DNA of 52,785 bases from Nitrospinae bacterium CG11_big_fil_rev_8_21_14_0_20_45_15 (GTDB lineage Bacteria > Nitrospinota > Nitrospinia > Nitrospinales > VA-1): the NCBI GenBank assembly GCA_002787235.1, contig PCWG01000035.1, forward strand, positions 165,109 to 217,893, given 5' to 3'. Shown piece after piece: positions 17,837 to 26,498 of the stretch (position 1 is the first letter of the stretch; every line of letters starts with the position of its first letter). The notes below the pieces were generated by a model, which had not been told where the DNA came from, did no database searches, and saw nothing but the letters and a program-made list of their open reading frames with translations. A program made the translations under genes and the position numbers.

Positions 17837-18728
17837 AAAATATTTTCAATTTAGCTTTAACGTTTTCAGTACCCGGAATTTTATTCAATTCGCAGTCAAT
17901 ATTTTCCCAGACTTTACGAATCATATCCAGATTTCTAGCTTCTTTTGGTTTATCCGCATTCTGCGCAAAGGTATAAAACCCATAAACGATTTCTTTTAGC
18001 AGAATGTCGTGTCCCGCGATTTCCATTTTCTTTTCCTTACGCCCACGAACTGACGGGATGGACCAAGCGGTTGATTCCTGAGTCTTGCCGATCGTTACGT
18101 ATTCCCTGATGGCTTCATCAAAATTTGCAGCAATTTCTTTCATGCCGGTCTCATCCTTCTGCGCTTCAAAAACAAGTCGAATATTTTGCAATGGCTTGAT
18201 GAGTCCCAGATCTACCAATGACGACTGATCTATCGCGTAAACATCCTCCAACCCCTGAGGTGATATACGAGCCGTTTCATTGACCTCAGCATTGATGGCC
18301 TGTGCCGTCTTGGTAGCAAATGCCTCAATATTATCTCGCGCTTTCTCAAGCAGAAAATTCACCTGCTCATCAAACTCTTCTGCTTTACCGAAGGGAACGT
18401 AAAAAACCCGATACTCGTCACTCATATCCTTCAGGATCGATTCCACCTCGTTCAAATTCTCTTTCTTGATCTCCAGCAAACGAGCCGGTGTCAACTCAAT
18501 GATATAACGCAAGCGAACCATTTTCTCGATATTAAACCGTTCCTTGGAAACAGATCGGATCAAGCGGTCATAAGAAGCCAGGCTCGCTTCGAGCCGTTCC
18601 ATTGTATTGAACTTATTACTGCTACTAAACCGCGTGTTGATTTTTTTGATGCGAACAGAATTCTCTGCCAAAAGATAACCGATTTTGTCTCGCGACATTG
18701 TGTCAATTTTCTTTTCAATATTTTCCAT
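17817..18728 (-). CDS. hypothetical protein cotranscribed with sppA, 303 aa
   Basis: A soluble, highly charged, mainly helical protein with no signal peptide, no membrane helix and a single Cys. Long Lys/Glu-rich helices (about 5-110) suggest a coiled-coil-like N-terminal half. A central segment EKKMEIAGHDILLKEIVYGFYTFAQ may be a small globular part. I do not recognise the family. The start may be ATG at 18728 or the internal ATG at 18698. The 20-bp overlap with sppA implies coupled expression; a functional link to SppA is inference only. Confidence 0.7.
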   Translation of the reverse strand: MENIEKKIDTMSRDKIGYLLAENSVRIKKINTRFSSSNKFNTMERLEASLASYDRLIRSVSKERFNIEKMVRLRYIIELTPARLLEIKKENLNEVESILKDMSDEYRVFYVPFGKAEEFDEQVNFLLEKARDNIEAFATKTAQAINAEVNETARISPQGLEDVYAIDQSSLVDLGLIKPLQNIRLVFEAQKDETGMKEIAANFDEAIREYVTIGKTQESTAWSIPSVRGRKEKKMEIAGHDILLKEIVYGFYTFAQNADKPKEARNLDMIRKVWENIDCELNKIPGTENVKAKLKIFYDWFNL

Positions 18729-18752
18729 TTCTTAAGCAACCGGGAAAAATTT

Positions 18753-19550
18753 TTATTTTTGAGCAGGTGCTGAAGCGGCTGATTTTGCGCAACGGCACCC
18801 AATTCCATAATAATCTTTTGCGTCGTCCCAACCGTAGCGTGCAGAATTTCTTAGATATACAGGAAGGCTGTTCCAGGCACCTCCGCGAATCACATGATAT
18901 TTTCCTTTTTTGGGACCCATAGGATTCTTGTAGGGACTGGTTTTATAATAGTTTTTATCATACCAATCATAAACCCATTCAGCAATGTTTCCCGCTAGGT
19001 TAAACACTCCGTCTGGAGTTTTTCCCTTTGCGTAACTTTTCACAGGTTCGAGAGCCATTCCACGCATGATGAAACAGCATTTCCCAAAATTAGACAATTC
19101 AGGATTCGGTTCCTCGGAACCCCAAGGGTAATTTCTTTGTTCCACTCCGCTTGCCGCACGTTCCCACTCCGCTTCCGTGGGAAGACGCTTGTCATTGCGT
19201 AAACAATAATTCTGACATCTCTTCCAACTCAAACCAAACACAGGACGTTCCGCCATTTCGGGTTTGACTTTGCGATCATACCAACCTGTGATCGTGGGGT
19301 ACTCCTTTGGGAATTTTTCCAGATAACGTTCAAAATCCCTGCCGCTCACCTCATAACGGTCCATATAGAAACCATCCAGCCAAACCGTGTGGCGCGGCCC
19401 CTCATCCTTTCGCCCTACCCCTTCAGGGCTTCCCATAACAAACTCGCCCGCAGGAAAAAAAACCATATCCTTTTCAACCGGCTCAGCTAAAGCATAAAGA
19501 GGAAGAATACAAAAGATCAGCACCGAGCTTAAAATCATTTTTTTTCGCAT
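18753..19550 (-). CDS. secreted SUMF1/FGE-fold protein, probably not a formylglycine generator
   Basis: From ATG at 19550 the N-terminus is a classic signal peptide (MRKKMILSSVLIFCILPLYALA). A GTG at 19568 with an upstream AGG is an alternative start. The rest is a sulfatase-modifying-factor fold (about 30-260): FPAGEFVMGSPEG, HTVWLDGFYMDRYEVS, RLPTEAEWERAA, GNIAEWVYDWYD and VIRGGAWNSL. In true formylglycine-generating enzymes two cysteines follow the RGGSW motif; here the positions read NSLPVYLRNS with no Cys. The protein is therefore probably a ligand-binding or structural member. Its stop lies 24 bp before the 303-residue gene, so it may head that transcript. Confidence 0.88.
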   Translation of the reverse strand: MRKKMILSSVLIFCILPLYALAEPVEKDMVFFPAGEFVMGSPEGVGRKDEGPRHTVWLDGFYMDRYEVSGRDFERYLEKFPKEYPTITGWYDRKVKPEMAERPVFGLSWKRCQNYCLRNDKRLPTEAEWERAASGVEQRNYPWGSEEPNPELSNFGKCCFIMRGMALEPVKSYAKGKTPDGVFNLAGNIAEWVYDWYDKNYYKTSPYKNPMGPKKGKYHVIRGGAWNSLPVYLRNSARYGWDDAKDYYGIGCRCAKSAASAPAQK

Positions 19551-19568
19551 GTTAAAAATTTCTGCCAC

Positions 19569-19897
19569 TCAAACCTGCTGTTTGCAAAATTTCGACTCCT
19601 CAAAAAAATTAAAATATACGTCAAGAACACTAAAAGATCATGCAAAAAACATAGAACTACTTTTGGAAGGCAACTCGCAAACGTATTTCAACTTCAGCAT
19701 ATCAGACGCAGTATTCATCACATCAGCAGTTCCTGCTTAAACCATCGCAAAATTATGCAGGATCAAAACCGCTTAAATTTTCGACAGCGACTCTGAATTT
19801 GATAGAATGTATATCAATAATAATGATTACGATCGTTTATTGTTGAGCCAAGGACTCGATACCCCTGTCTCTGAGATCGCAAACTCACTAGAAATCC
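19569..19897. other. intergenic region between SUMF1-fold gene and dctQ
   Basis: About 330 bp between divergent genes. It holds the likely dctQ promoter (19781-19808). An open plus-strand frame near its left end has no ribosome site and no protein-like features. I see no RNA gene or repeat in it. Confidence 0.5.
19781..19808 (+). promoter_or_regulatory. candidate sigma-70 promoter for dctQM
   Basis: TCGACA (19781-19786) and TAGAAT (19803-19808) each match the consensus at five of six positions and are spaced 16 bp apart. The start of transcription would be near 19815, leaving a leader of about 83 nt before dctQ. Confidence 0.45.
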
Positions 19898-20389
19898 ATG
19901 CACTGGATAAAAAAAATTGACGACGGACTCGGGCGTATAGAAGCACGGCTCATTGTTGCGCTTTTGAGTGGGATGATCGTTTTATCTTTTTCCCAGATTA
20001 TTATGCGGAACTTTTTCCATTCCGGTATCAGTTGGGGAGACATTCTGCTGAGGCATGCGACCCTGTGGACGGGCTTGATTGGAGCCTCACTCGCAACCCA
20101 ACAATCACGCCATCTTTCCATTGAGTTCACCTCTCATATCATCCCTTCCCACTGGGCACGTTCACTGGGAATTTTCATCAAACTATTTGCGAGTGCTGTT
20201 TGCGCCGCCCTCACCTTCTACGCCTGCGATTTTGTACACTACGAACAAGAAGGCGGAGCCCTGTTGATTTTTGAAATACCCACGTGGATATTTCAACTGG
20301 TCATCCCCTACAGCTTTGCGATGATAAGTTTTCGCTTTCTGTTAGGTGCTATACCACTGACAGTTTCGCCCTTGAAAGAAGATTCATGA
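19898..20389 (+). CDS. dctQ: TRAP transporter small permease (DctQ)
   Basis: A 163-residue protein with four predicted helices (about 16-36, 45-67, 88-108, 130-152) and the DctQ pattern RIEARLIVALLSGMIVLSFSQIIMRNFF ... SWGDILLRHATLW. It forms the membrane complex with DctM and helps dock the periplasmic substrate-binding protein for Na+-driven uptake of organic acids. It overlaps dctM by 4 bp (ATGA). No DctP-type binding-protein gene is present on either side, so the ligand cannot be inferred. Confidence 0.88.
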   Translation: MHWIKKIDDGLGRIEARLIVALLSGMIVLSFSQIIMRNFFHSGISWGDILLRHATLWTGLIGASLATQQSRHLSIEFTSHIIPSHWARSLGIFIKLFASAVCAALTFYACDFVHYEQEGGALLIFEIPTWIFQLVIPYSFAMISFRFLLGAIPLTVSPLKEDS

Positions 20390-21663
20390 CTGCGCTGACC
20401 ATTGCCGGGATTGTCCTGATTGCTTTGCTTGGCGCGCCCTTGTTTGTGGTGATCGGGCTCTCGGCATTGCTTTGCTTTTCATCAGCCGACATAGAACCTT
20501 CGGCTTTGTTCATCGAATTTTACCGCGTTGCATCCGCACCGACTCTGACGGCTATTCCCTTGTTCACCTTTGCAGGATTCGTTCTCGCCCGCAGTAAAAT
20601 GCCGGAACGATTGACCCGGCTTTCGCGCGCCTTTCTAGGGGGTGTCCAGGGCGGCGTCGCCTGGATGGCACTCGGTGCCTGTGCCTTCTTCACGGCATTC
20701 ACCGGAGCGTCGGGCGTTACTATCATTGCACTCGGAGGTCTGCTCTATCCATTGCTCCTTAAGGAGAACTACTCCAAAAATTTCTCACTGGGATTGCTGA
20801 CCTCTTCAGGCAGTATCGGCATACTGTTTCCCCCTTCACTGCCGCTCATTCTCTATGCAATCGTCGCGCAAGTCAGCGTGGACAAACTCTTCCTCGCTGG
20901 AATCGTACCGGGAATATTGATGATCCTGATCGTAGGAACTTATTGCCGAATAAAAAACCCCATCACGACCCAACATAAAATACCCTTTTCCCTGGCTGAT
21001 GCGAAGGCGGCGGTACGTGAGTCTATCTGGGAAATTCCCCTGCCGTTTCTGGTTCTGTTTGGAATTTACGGTGGCTGGCTCACGCTGACAGAGGCCGCTT
21101 CGTTGACAACGGTATATGTGGTTGTCGTGGAACTGCTGATCTACCGCGAGCTTGCATTCAAAGACCTGCCTGCAATCATGCGCGACAGCATGGTGCTCGT
21201 TGGTTCCATCGTCATCATCCTTGGAACCGCCATGGGTTTCACCAGCTATCTTGTAGACGAGCAGGTTCCCATGCAGATTTTAGACGTCATCAAAAACTAT
21301 GTCGAAAGCCCGCAAACCTTCCTCATCCTTCTCAATGTGTTTTTATTGCTGGTCGGTTGTACGATGGATGTGTTTTCCGCCATCATCGTCGTGGTCCCAC
21401 TCATCGTACCCCTCGCGCAAAATTATGGAATCAACCTCATTCATCTCGGAATCATCTTTTTAGCGAATCTCGAAATCGGCTACACCACCCCGCCGATCGG
21501 TCTCAATCTGTTCATCTCCAGTTCGCGATTTAATGAACCTGTCATAGAACTGTACCGCGCCGCTCTTCCCTTTTTGGGTCTGCAATTGATTGGATTACTG
21601 CTCATCACCTACGTTCCGGGCTTCAGTCTTTTTCTCGTTGAATGGATGAGCTCTAGCCCCTGA
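20386..21663 (+). CDS. dctM: TRAP transporter large permease (DctM)
   Basis: The 425-residue transport subunit has about 12-13 hydrophobic helices and DctM signatures: PLFTFAGFVLARS, ACAFFTAFTGASGVTIIALGGLLYP, a GSIGILFPPSLPLILYA segment and NLEIGYTTPPIGLNLFI. The frame extends further upstream, but the ATG at 20386 overlaps the dctQ stop and begins exactly at the first hydrophobic segment, so it is the true start. It moves substrate across the inner membrane using the sodium gradient. The binding protein must be encoded elsewhere. Confidence 0.93.
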   Translation: MTALTIAGIVLIALLGAPLFVVIGLSALLCFSSADIEPSALFIEFYRVASAPTLTAIPLFTFAGFVLARSKMPERLTRLSRAFLGGVQGGVAWMALGACAFFTAFTGASGVTIIALGGLLYPLLLKENYSKNFSLGLLTSSGSIGILFPPSLPLILYAIVAQVSVDKLFLAGIVPGILMILIVGTYCRIKNPITTQHKIPFSLADAKAAVRESIWEIPLPFLVLFGIYGGWLTLTEAASLTTVYVVVVELLIYRELAFKDLPAIMRDSMVLVGSIVIILGTAMGFTSYLVDEQVPMQILDVIKNYVESPQTFLILLNVFLLLVGCTMDVFSAIIVVVPLIVPLAQNYGINLIHLGIIFLANLEIGYTTPPIGLNLFISSSRFNEPVIELYRAALPFLGLQLIGLLLITYVPGFSLFLVEWMSSSP

Positions 21664-21788
21664 TCCTGAGCCAACGAATCTGCCACCTGACATTATAATT
21701 TTTCTGGCTCAACACCGGTCAAAAGGTTAGAATCAACAAGTACACACGATGACTTCTTCCTGTCTGCTTCTTCACAAACCAATCAACC

Positions 21789-22310
21789 ATGAAAAATATT
21801 CCTGTTAAATTTGCCATTTGTGAAACGCCATTGGGATTGACGGGGCTTGCCACGTCACCCAAAGGTCTGTGCAATATTAAACTGAACATTTCCTGCGTTG
21901 ATGAGTTTGAAGATTCTCTGAACAATTTGCATCACAGCACACCGCAACTCGACCCATCGACCCTGTTACCCGTCCTCAGACAATTTGATGACTATTTTGC
22001 AGGGAAATTAAAAAAATTTGATTGCCCTCTCGATATTTCACAAGGACTTCCGTTTCAACGAAGCGTCTGGTCTGCCCTCCTTAAAGTCCCCTATGGAGAA
22101 ACCCGAAGCTATCAATGGCTGGCCGATGCCATTGGCAATCCCAAAGCCTGTAGAGCTGTGGGAACCGCCAATGGGAAAAACAATCTGCCCATCGTCATTC
22201 CCTGCCATCGCATCATCCGGAAAAATGGCGACCTCGGCGGCTTTACAGGAGGACTCCACCTGAAGAGTTTTCTTCTCGATTTGGAAAAAACCGTTCATGG
22301 GACTTCATAG
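21789..22310 (+). CDS. ogt: methylated-DNA--protein-cysteine methyltransferase
   Basis: Repairs O6-alkylguanine by irreversible transfer of the alkyl group to its own Cys. The 173-residue length fits Ogt. The active-site motif is IPCHRII with C139, the preceding ACRAVGTANGKNN is canonical, and the HTH-like recognition part (PYGETRSYQWLADAIGNP) is present. The N-terminal domain (1-80) is short and divergent, as usual. Its end overlaps the start of recO by 14 bp, making a small DNA-repair unit. Confidence 0.93.
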   Translation: MKNIPVKFAICETPLGLTGLATSPKGLCNIKLNISCVDEFEDSLNNLHHSTPQLDPSTLLPVLRQFDDYFAGKLKKFDCPLDISQGLPFQRSVWSALLKVPYGETRSYQWLADAIGNPKACRAVGTANGKNNLPIVIPCHRIIRKNGDLGGFTGGLHLKSFLLDLEKTVHGTS

Positions 22311-23055
22311 CGCACAAGGCATCGTCCTTCGCCGTTTCAACCTTTCCGAGAAGGACAAACTGGTCACCTTTCTCACCGACCGTTATGGGAAGATCAAAGC
22401 CGTCGCCAAATCCGCACGCATGGCCAAGAGCCGTTTTGGTGCCGCGCTCGAACCTTTGAGCGTCGTGCAACTGATTTATTTTGGAAGAGAAAATCAGACG
22501 CTGTATCGACTGAATCAGGCAGAGATCGATCACTCCTTTCAATCCTTACGCGAAGACCCCTGCAAAATATACAGTGCCGCGTATTTCATCGAATTGACCG
22601 ATTCTCTCATCCCCGAAGGACACCCCGAACCGCAAGTTTTTCGGTTGTTGAAAGAAACTCTCGAAACACTACAGAACAATAAATTCAATGCTATTCTGGT
22701 GCGATTGTTCGAACTGCGCCTGATGGCCGTATTGGGATACACTCCGCAACTGACTCATTGTCTGGCCTGCAAAAAAGAACCGGAGCCCGGCTGGGTAGGT
22801 TTCAGCTACAATCGCAGAGGCATCCTTTGTCAGCCTTGCACCTCAAAACTGCAACCGGGAACCCGATTTCAGCAAGGTATCCTGATTTATCTAAAAAAAA
22901 TGTTGACTCTGGACCTGAAAAACAGCAATCGTTTGAAGTTACCCAAGGGAATGGAAGACGAAATTGAAACCGTAACGCATCGTTTGATCCTGTCCCATTC
23001 AGGTCGCGAATTAAAATCATATCCCTTCATCAAAGCTCTATCAGGAAATCTATAG
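22297..23055 (+). CDS. recO: DNA repair protein RecO
   Basis: A mediator that loads RecA with RecR on SSB-coated single-stranded DNA. The 252 residues comprise an OB-fold N-terminus (1-80: AQGIVLRRFNLSEKDKLVTFLT, YGKIKAVAKSARMAKSRFG) and a helical C-terminus. The zinc-binding cysteines are CLACKKEP and GILCQPC, four in CxxC pairs. It overlaps ogt by 14 bp, and ridA follows after 20 bp. Confidence 0.94.
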   Translation: MGLHSAQGIVLRRFNLSEKDKLVTFLTDRYGKIKAVAKSARMAKSRFGAALEPLSVVQLIYFGRENQTLYRLNQAEIDHSFQSLREDPCKIYSAAYFIELTDSLIPEGHPEPQVFRLLKETLETLQNNKFNAILVRLFELRLMAVLGYTPQLTHCLACKKEPEPGWVGFSYNRRGILCQPCTSKLQPGTRFQQGILIYLKKMLTLDLKNSNRLKLPKGMEDEIETVTHRLILSHSGRELKSYPFIKALSGNL

Positions 23056-23075
23056 CGCAAGAGGAGAACATAACA

Positions 23076-23462
23076 ATGCCAAGAAAAGCCATACACACCG
23101 ACCGAGCCCCCGCGGCTATCGGACCTTACGAACAAGCCATTCGTGTGGGAGATTTTCTTTACAGCTCAGGGCAAATCGCTCTCGACCCGAAAACAGGAGC
23201 AATGGTGGGCGGCGGGATTGAAAAGGAAACGGTGCAAACACTGGAAAACGTCAAAGCCATTCTGGAAGCCGATGGATTCACCCTCGAACATGTGGTAAAA
23301 ACCACCGTCTACCTTGCAAATATGGAAGACTTTGGTACCGTCAACAAAATCTACGAACAGTATTTTTCAAAATCCAAGCCCGCACGGGCTTGCATTCAGG
23401 CGGGGAAATTACCCAAAGGTGCACTCGTTGAAATAGACGTTGTCGCACATATCGAACTTTAA
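23076..23462 (+). CDS. ridA: RidA family 2-iminobutanoate/enamine deaminase
   Basis: Hydrolyses reactive imines and enamines formed by PLP enzymes. A 128-residue, full-length YjgF/YER057c/UK114 protein. Motifs are the N-terminal APAAIGPYEQAI, SGQIALDPKTG, NVKAILEADGFTLEHVVKTTVYL and the signature RACIQAGKLPKGALVEIDVVA, with the conserved Arg that binds the substrate carboxylate. AGAGGAG precedes the ATG at 23076. It lies in the ogt-recO-ridA row. Confidence 0.95.
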   Translation: MPRKAIHTDRAPAAIGPYEQAIRVGDFLYSSGQIALDPKTGAMVGGGIEKETVQTLENVKAILEADGFTLEHVVKTTVYLANMEDFGTVNKIYEQYFSKSKPARACIQAGKLPKGALVEIDVVAHIEL

Positions 23463-23468
23463 ATCATC

Positions 23469-23735
23469 ATGGCAAAAAAGCAGAAGAGTACCGGACAACG
23501 AAATTTTTTCAGAGTCATGGCCGTTATAGGCGTCGTCGCAATCTATTTTCTGGGTCGCGAATTCATGTCCGCCGCGCCACGCCTCAGTCCCAGCACCGAA
23601 CACAAAGCCGCCCAAACGGCAGAAGACTGTCTGGCCTGCCACATGGGACAAATAAAAGAGATTCCCATCATGCCCCATCGTCCCATGGGAACCTGCACCT
23701 TCTGTCACGAAAAAACCACCCTCCCGGGATCCTAA
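23469..23735 (+). CDS. small membrane-anchored diheme c-type protein, 88 aa
   Basis: One N-terminal transmembrane helix (about 14-30, VMAVIGVVAIYFLG) is followed by a short periplasmic part with two CxxCH heme-attachment motifs: C54-L-A-C57-H58 and C76-T-F-C79-H80. H45 and H70 are possible distal ligands. It is too short for a known enzyme subunit and probably passes electrons. It starts 6 bp after the ridA stop, so it is probably cotranscribed. It resembles small multiheme electron-transfer subunits in general, and I do not place it further. Confidence 0.8.
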   Translation: MAKKQKSTGQRNFFRVMAVIGVVAIYFLGREFMSAAPRLSPSTEHKAAQTAEDCLACHMGQIKEIPIMPHRPMGTCTFCHEKTTLPGS

Positions 23736-23988
23736 AACAAATGAATCTCTCCCTACCCGCGGGGAAGAACCCGCAATCCCTCGTTTTCATCAATAAAAAA
23801 ACGGGGGTTTAGCAAAACCTGATAACAAGTCTCCCTATTGGTACGATTCTCTTGCAAAACCCTCTCAGCCTCATAATTTTGAGACCAAACCAAATGGATC
23901 TGCATCTATTCTATTTGATTGTTAAACTAAATCATAAAACCATATGGCTGTCAGATCGGCTGTGATTGATTTTTGGCTGGAAAAGCAT

Positions 23989-24016
23989 TTGACATGGTTT
24001 GAACGAAACGTATAAT
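23989..24016 (+). promoter_or_regulatory. consensus sigma-70 promoter upstream of the NHL gene
   Basis: Both hexamers are perfect: TTGACA at 23989-23994 and TATAAT at 24011-24016, 16 bp apart. This is the strongest promoter in the window by sequence. Transcription should start near 24023, giving a leader of about 215 nt before the ATG at 24239. Confidence 0.8.
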
Positions 24017-24022
24017 CTGAGC

Positions 24023-24238
24023 TTTATTAGCAAACACCCAAATAAGTCCCTTTGAGTTCTACCTTGCCGAGGCTAATTTTTTAAAGAAATGCATTATCCT
24101 CGATAAAGTAGAGTTCATTGTAAACTTCTTGCCGTTCCCATAAAATTATTTTTTGGGGGTAGCTATTTTGGGAACACCTTTAGTAGCCTGTTCCAAATGG
24201 CGGGGCAGTCTTATTAAAAATTCCATATAGAGGAAACT
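24023..24238 (+). promoter_or_regulatory. long 5' leader with alternative pairing, candidate regulatory RNA
   Basis: The region between the consensus promoter and the NHL start has no credible ORF. The segment GGGAACA at 24170-24176 can pair with GTTCCC at 24134-24139 or with TGTTCC at 24189-24194, but not both. The second stem would sit 35 nt before the Shine-Dalgarno AGAGGA (24229-24234). This is the layout of a switchable leader, although stems of six bases can arise by chance. The region from 23736 to 23988 upstream shows nothing I can support. Confidence 0.35.
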
Positions 24239-26431
24239 ATGACTCTAAATTTTCGCCGGATCTGTTTTGTAGCCAGCCTGACTTTACTCTGGCAAACGCA
24301 ATTACATGCTCCACATGTCATTGCGGGAGAAGCATCCAAGCCAATCCCAGCTTTAAAAGCTGAGATCTCTCTGGTCGATGGTATCGCCATCAATAAAAAT
24401 GGCGACATCTACATTTCAATGCGCAACCACAATATCATCAGTCGAATCGACTCCAAAGGTATGATGACTCCCTTTGCCGGTTCCGGTGAATCGGGATATT
24501 CAGGTGATGGTGGACCCGCGTTATCCGCCAAACTTCGAGTTCCGGCAAACCTTGCTTTTGATGAAGATGGAAATCTTTTCATTGCCGACCGCGAAAACCA
24601 CCGTGTAAGAAAAGTAGATACCAAGGGAATCATTACAACATTCGCTGGAACGGGCAATGCCGGTTACAGTGGTGATGGTGGCCCCGCTGACAAGGCGGAG
24701 TTGAATCTCCCTTCGGGTCTCGCTTTCGACTCCAAGGGCAACCTGTACATTGCTGACCGCTCCAACGACCGCATTCGACGCATCACCAAGGATGGGGTCA
24801 TAACAACTTACGCAGGTATAGGAACGGCAGGATGGTCAGGCGATGCGGGCCCCGCACTCAAAGCGCAAATCAACAAACCATTTGGTTTGGCCTTCGATAA
24901 AAAAGACAATCTCTACATTGCAGATCGCGGCAACAATCGTATCCGCAAGGTGACCCACGATGGCATTATCAGCACCTTGGCAGGAGACGGTGGATTTTTC
25001 TTCATGGGAGATAACGGCCCCGCCTATCGTGCCAGTATCGCCCATCCCACCGATGTTGCTGTGGATGATAAGTTCAATGTTTATGTGGCCGATCGTGACA
25101 ACAACAGAATCCGCATCATTGATGCCCAGGGCATGATTCGGACCATCGCCGGAACAGGACAACGAGAATACAATGGCGATTCTGAACTGGCCCGAGAAAC
25201 CAACCTGCGCTTGCCATTTGGTGTCGAACTAGACAAAAATGGCAAACTCTTGATCATTGACCGATCCAATTACCGGATTCGTCGCATTGATCCCCAAAAC
25301 GGTCAGGTAGAAACCATTGCCGGAAATGGCAAGATACTGTTTGGTGGAGACGGTGGTCCCGCCGCAGGTGCACGACTCAATTTTCCACATGGCATGGCCG
25401 TTGATGAAAAAGACAATCTGATTTTTTCAGATAAAGGTCATTTCAGAATCCGCAAGATCACTCCGGAAGGTATCATTTCCACAATCGGCGGAGACGGTGT
25501 GCGCGGCAACATTGGCGAAAATATTCCAGCACTTGAAGCCAATCTTTACGGCGTCGCCTCTCTGGTAATCAGTCCGAAGAAAGAAATCGTTTTCCTCAGT
25601 CCCAGTGGCTTTGTCAGCTTGATAAGAAGGATTGACAACAAAGGAATCATTCACAGTATCGTTGACACCGGAAACGAAGAGTACATTAAAACAATTAAAA
25701 ATGAAAAGTTCAAAGGCATTTCCGCTTCAAGCAAAATAGAGGCCATCACCCAATTTTCAGACCTGGCTTACGATAAAGCCGGAAACCTCTACATTCCCGA
25801 CAGGATCAATCATCAAGTCCGAAAGCTCGATCCCAAAGGTGATTTTACTGTGTTCGCAGGAACGGGAGACTCCGACTATTTTGGCGATGGTGGGCCTGCA
25901 ATCAATGCCGCATTTCGAGATCCTTCTGCGATTGTGGTAGACAAAGACAACAATGTTTATATTGCAGATGCCGCCAACAATCGCATTAGGAAAGTAGACT
26001 CAAAGGGAATCATCACCACGATTGCAGGAAACGGCACTCACGAGGATACCGGTGACGGTGGACCTGCTCTTGAAGCAGGAATCCGCTCCATGGACGATCT
26101 GGTTTTCAGTCCTTCCGGAGAACTCCATATCGTGGAATCCAATCCAAACAGAATACGTAAAATTTCCAAGGACGGTATCATCAGTACCGTAGCAGGAAAA
26201 GGATACGCTGGATTTTTTGGCGATAACGGACCTGCAACCCAGGCCATGCTAAAAAATCCTACTGCGATTGCCTTCGATTCCAAAGGCAATATGTTTATTT
26301 CAGATATGGGAAACAACAGAATTCGCAAGGTAGACACCAATGGCATCATCACCACTCTGGCAGGAACAGGGGCGGTGGGCTGGGGTCAGGATGGCGAAAC
26401 AGTTGAAATTTACGTACAGAATTTTCCATAG
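24239..26431 (+). CDS. secreted NHL-repeat beta-propeller protein, about 12 blades
   Basis: A signal peptide (about 1-30, ending near VIAGEA) precedes eleven full repeats of about 56 residues plus split first and last pieces that would complete a twelfth blade. The consensus runs PxGLAFDxKGNLYIADRxNNRIRKVDxxG, then IITTxAGTGxxGYSGDGGPA. Repeats 1-6 and 9-11 are regular; repeats 7 and 8 are degenerate, with a Lys-rich insertion near residues 470-500. Twelve blades would fit two six-bladed NHL propellers. NHL proteins act as binding scaffolds, and this one is probably periplasmic or extracellular; its ligand is unknown. It is preceded by a consensus promoter and long leader and followed by a small secreted protein gene. 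Confidence 0.9.
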   Translation: MTLNFRRICFVASLTLLWQTQLHAPHVIAGEASKPIPALKAEISLVDGIAINKNGDIYISMRNHNIISRIDSKGMMTPFAGSGESGYSGDGGPALSAKLRVPANLAFDEDGNLFIADRENHRVRKVDTKGIITTFAGTGNAGYSGDGGPADKAELNLPSGLAFDSKGNLYIADRSNDRIRRITKDGVITTYAGIGTAGWSGDAGPALKAQINKPFGLAFDKKDNLYIADRGNNRIRKVTHDGIISTLAGDGGFFFMGDNGPAYRASIAHPTDVAVDDKFNVYVADRDNNRIRIIDAQGMIRTIAGTGQREYNGDSELARETNLRLPFGVELDKNGKLLIIDRSNYRIRRIDPQNGQVETIAGNGKILFGGDGGPAAGARLNFPHGMAVDEKDNLIFSDKGHFRIRKITPEGIISTIGGDGVRGNIGENIPALEANLYGVASLVISPKKEIVFLSPSGFVSLIRRIDNKGIIHSIVDTGNEEYIKTIKNEKFKGISASSKIEAITQFSDLAYDKAGNLYIPDRINHQVRKLDPKGDFTVFAGTGDSDYFGDGGPAINAAFRDPSAIVVDKDNNVYIADAANNRIRKVDSKGIITTIAGNGTHEDTGDGGPALEAGIRSMDDLVFSPSGELHIVESNPNRIRKISKDGIISTVAGKGYAGFFGDNGPATQAMLKNPTAIAFDSKGNMFISDMGNNRIRKVDTNGIITTLAGTGAVGWGQDGETVEIYVQNFP

Positions 26432-26498
26432 ACGAAACCTGCTTTAAACTTGGAAATAAAAAACACACTAAAATTAAAATGATTCTTTCGGAGATCCG

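Noticed and set aside
19549-19740. 63-codon plus-strand frame in the intergenic region before dctQ
   Set aside because: No ribosome site, no protein-like features, and it overlaps the start of the minus-strand SUMF1-fold gene.
20284-20385. Upstream extension of dctM
   Set aside because: It lies inside dctQ in another frame. The ATG at 20386 makes the usual 4-bp overlap and starts at the first hydrophobic helix.
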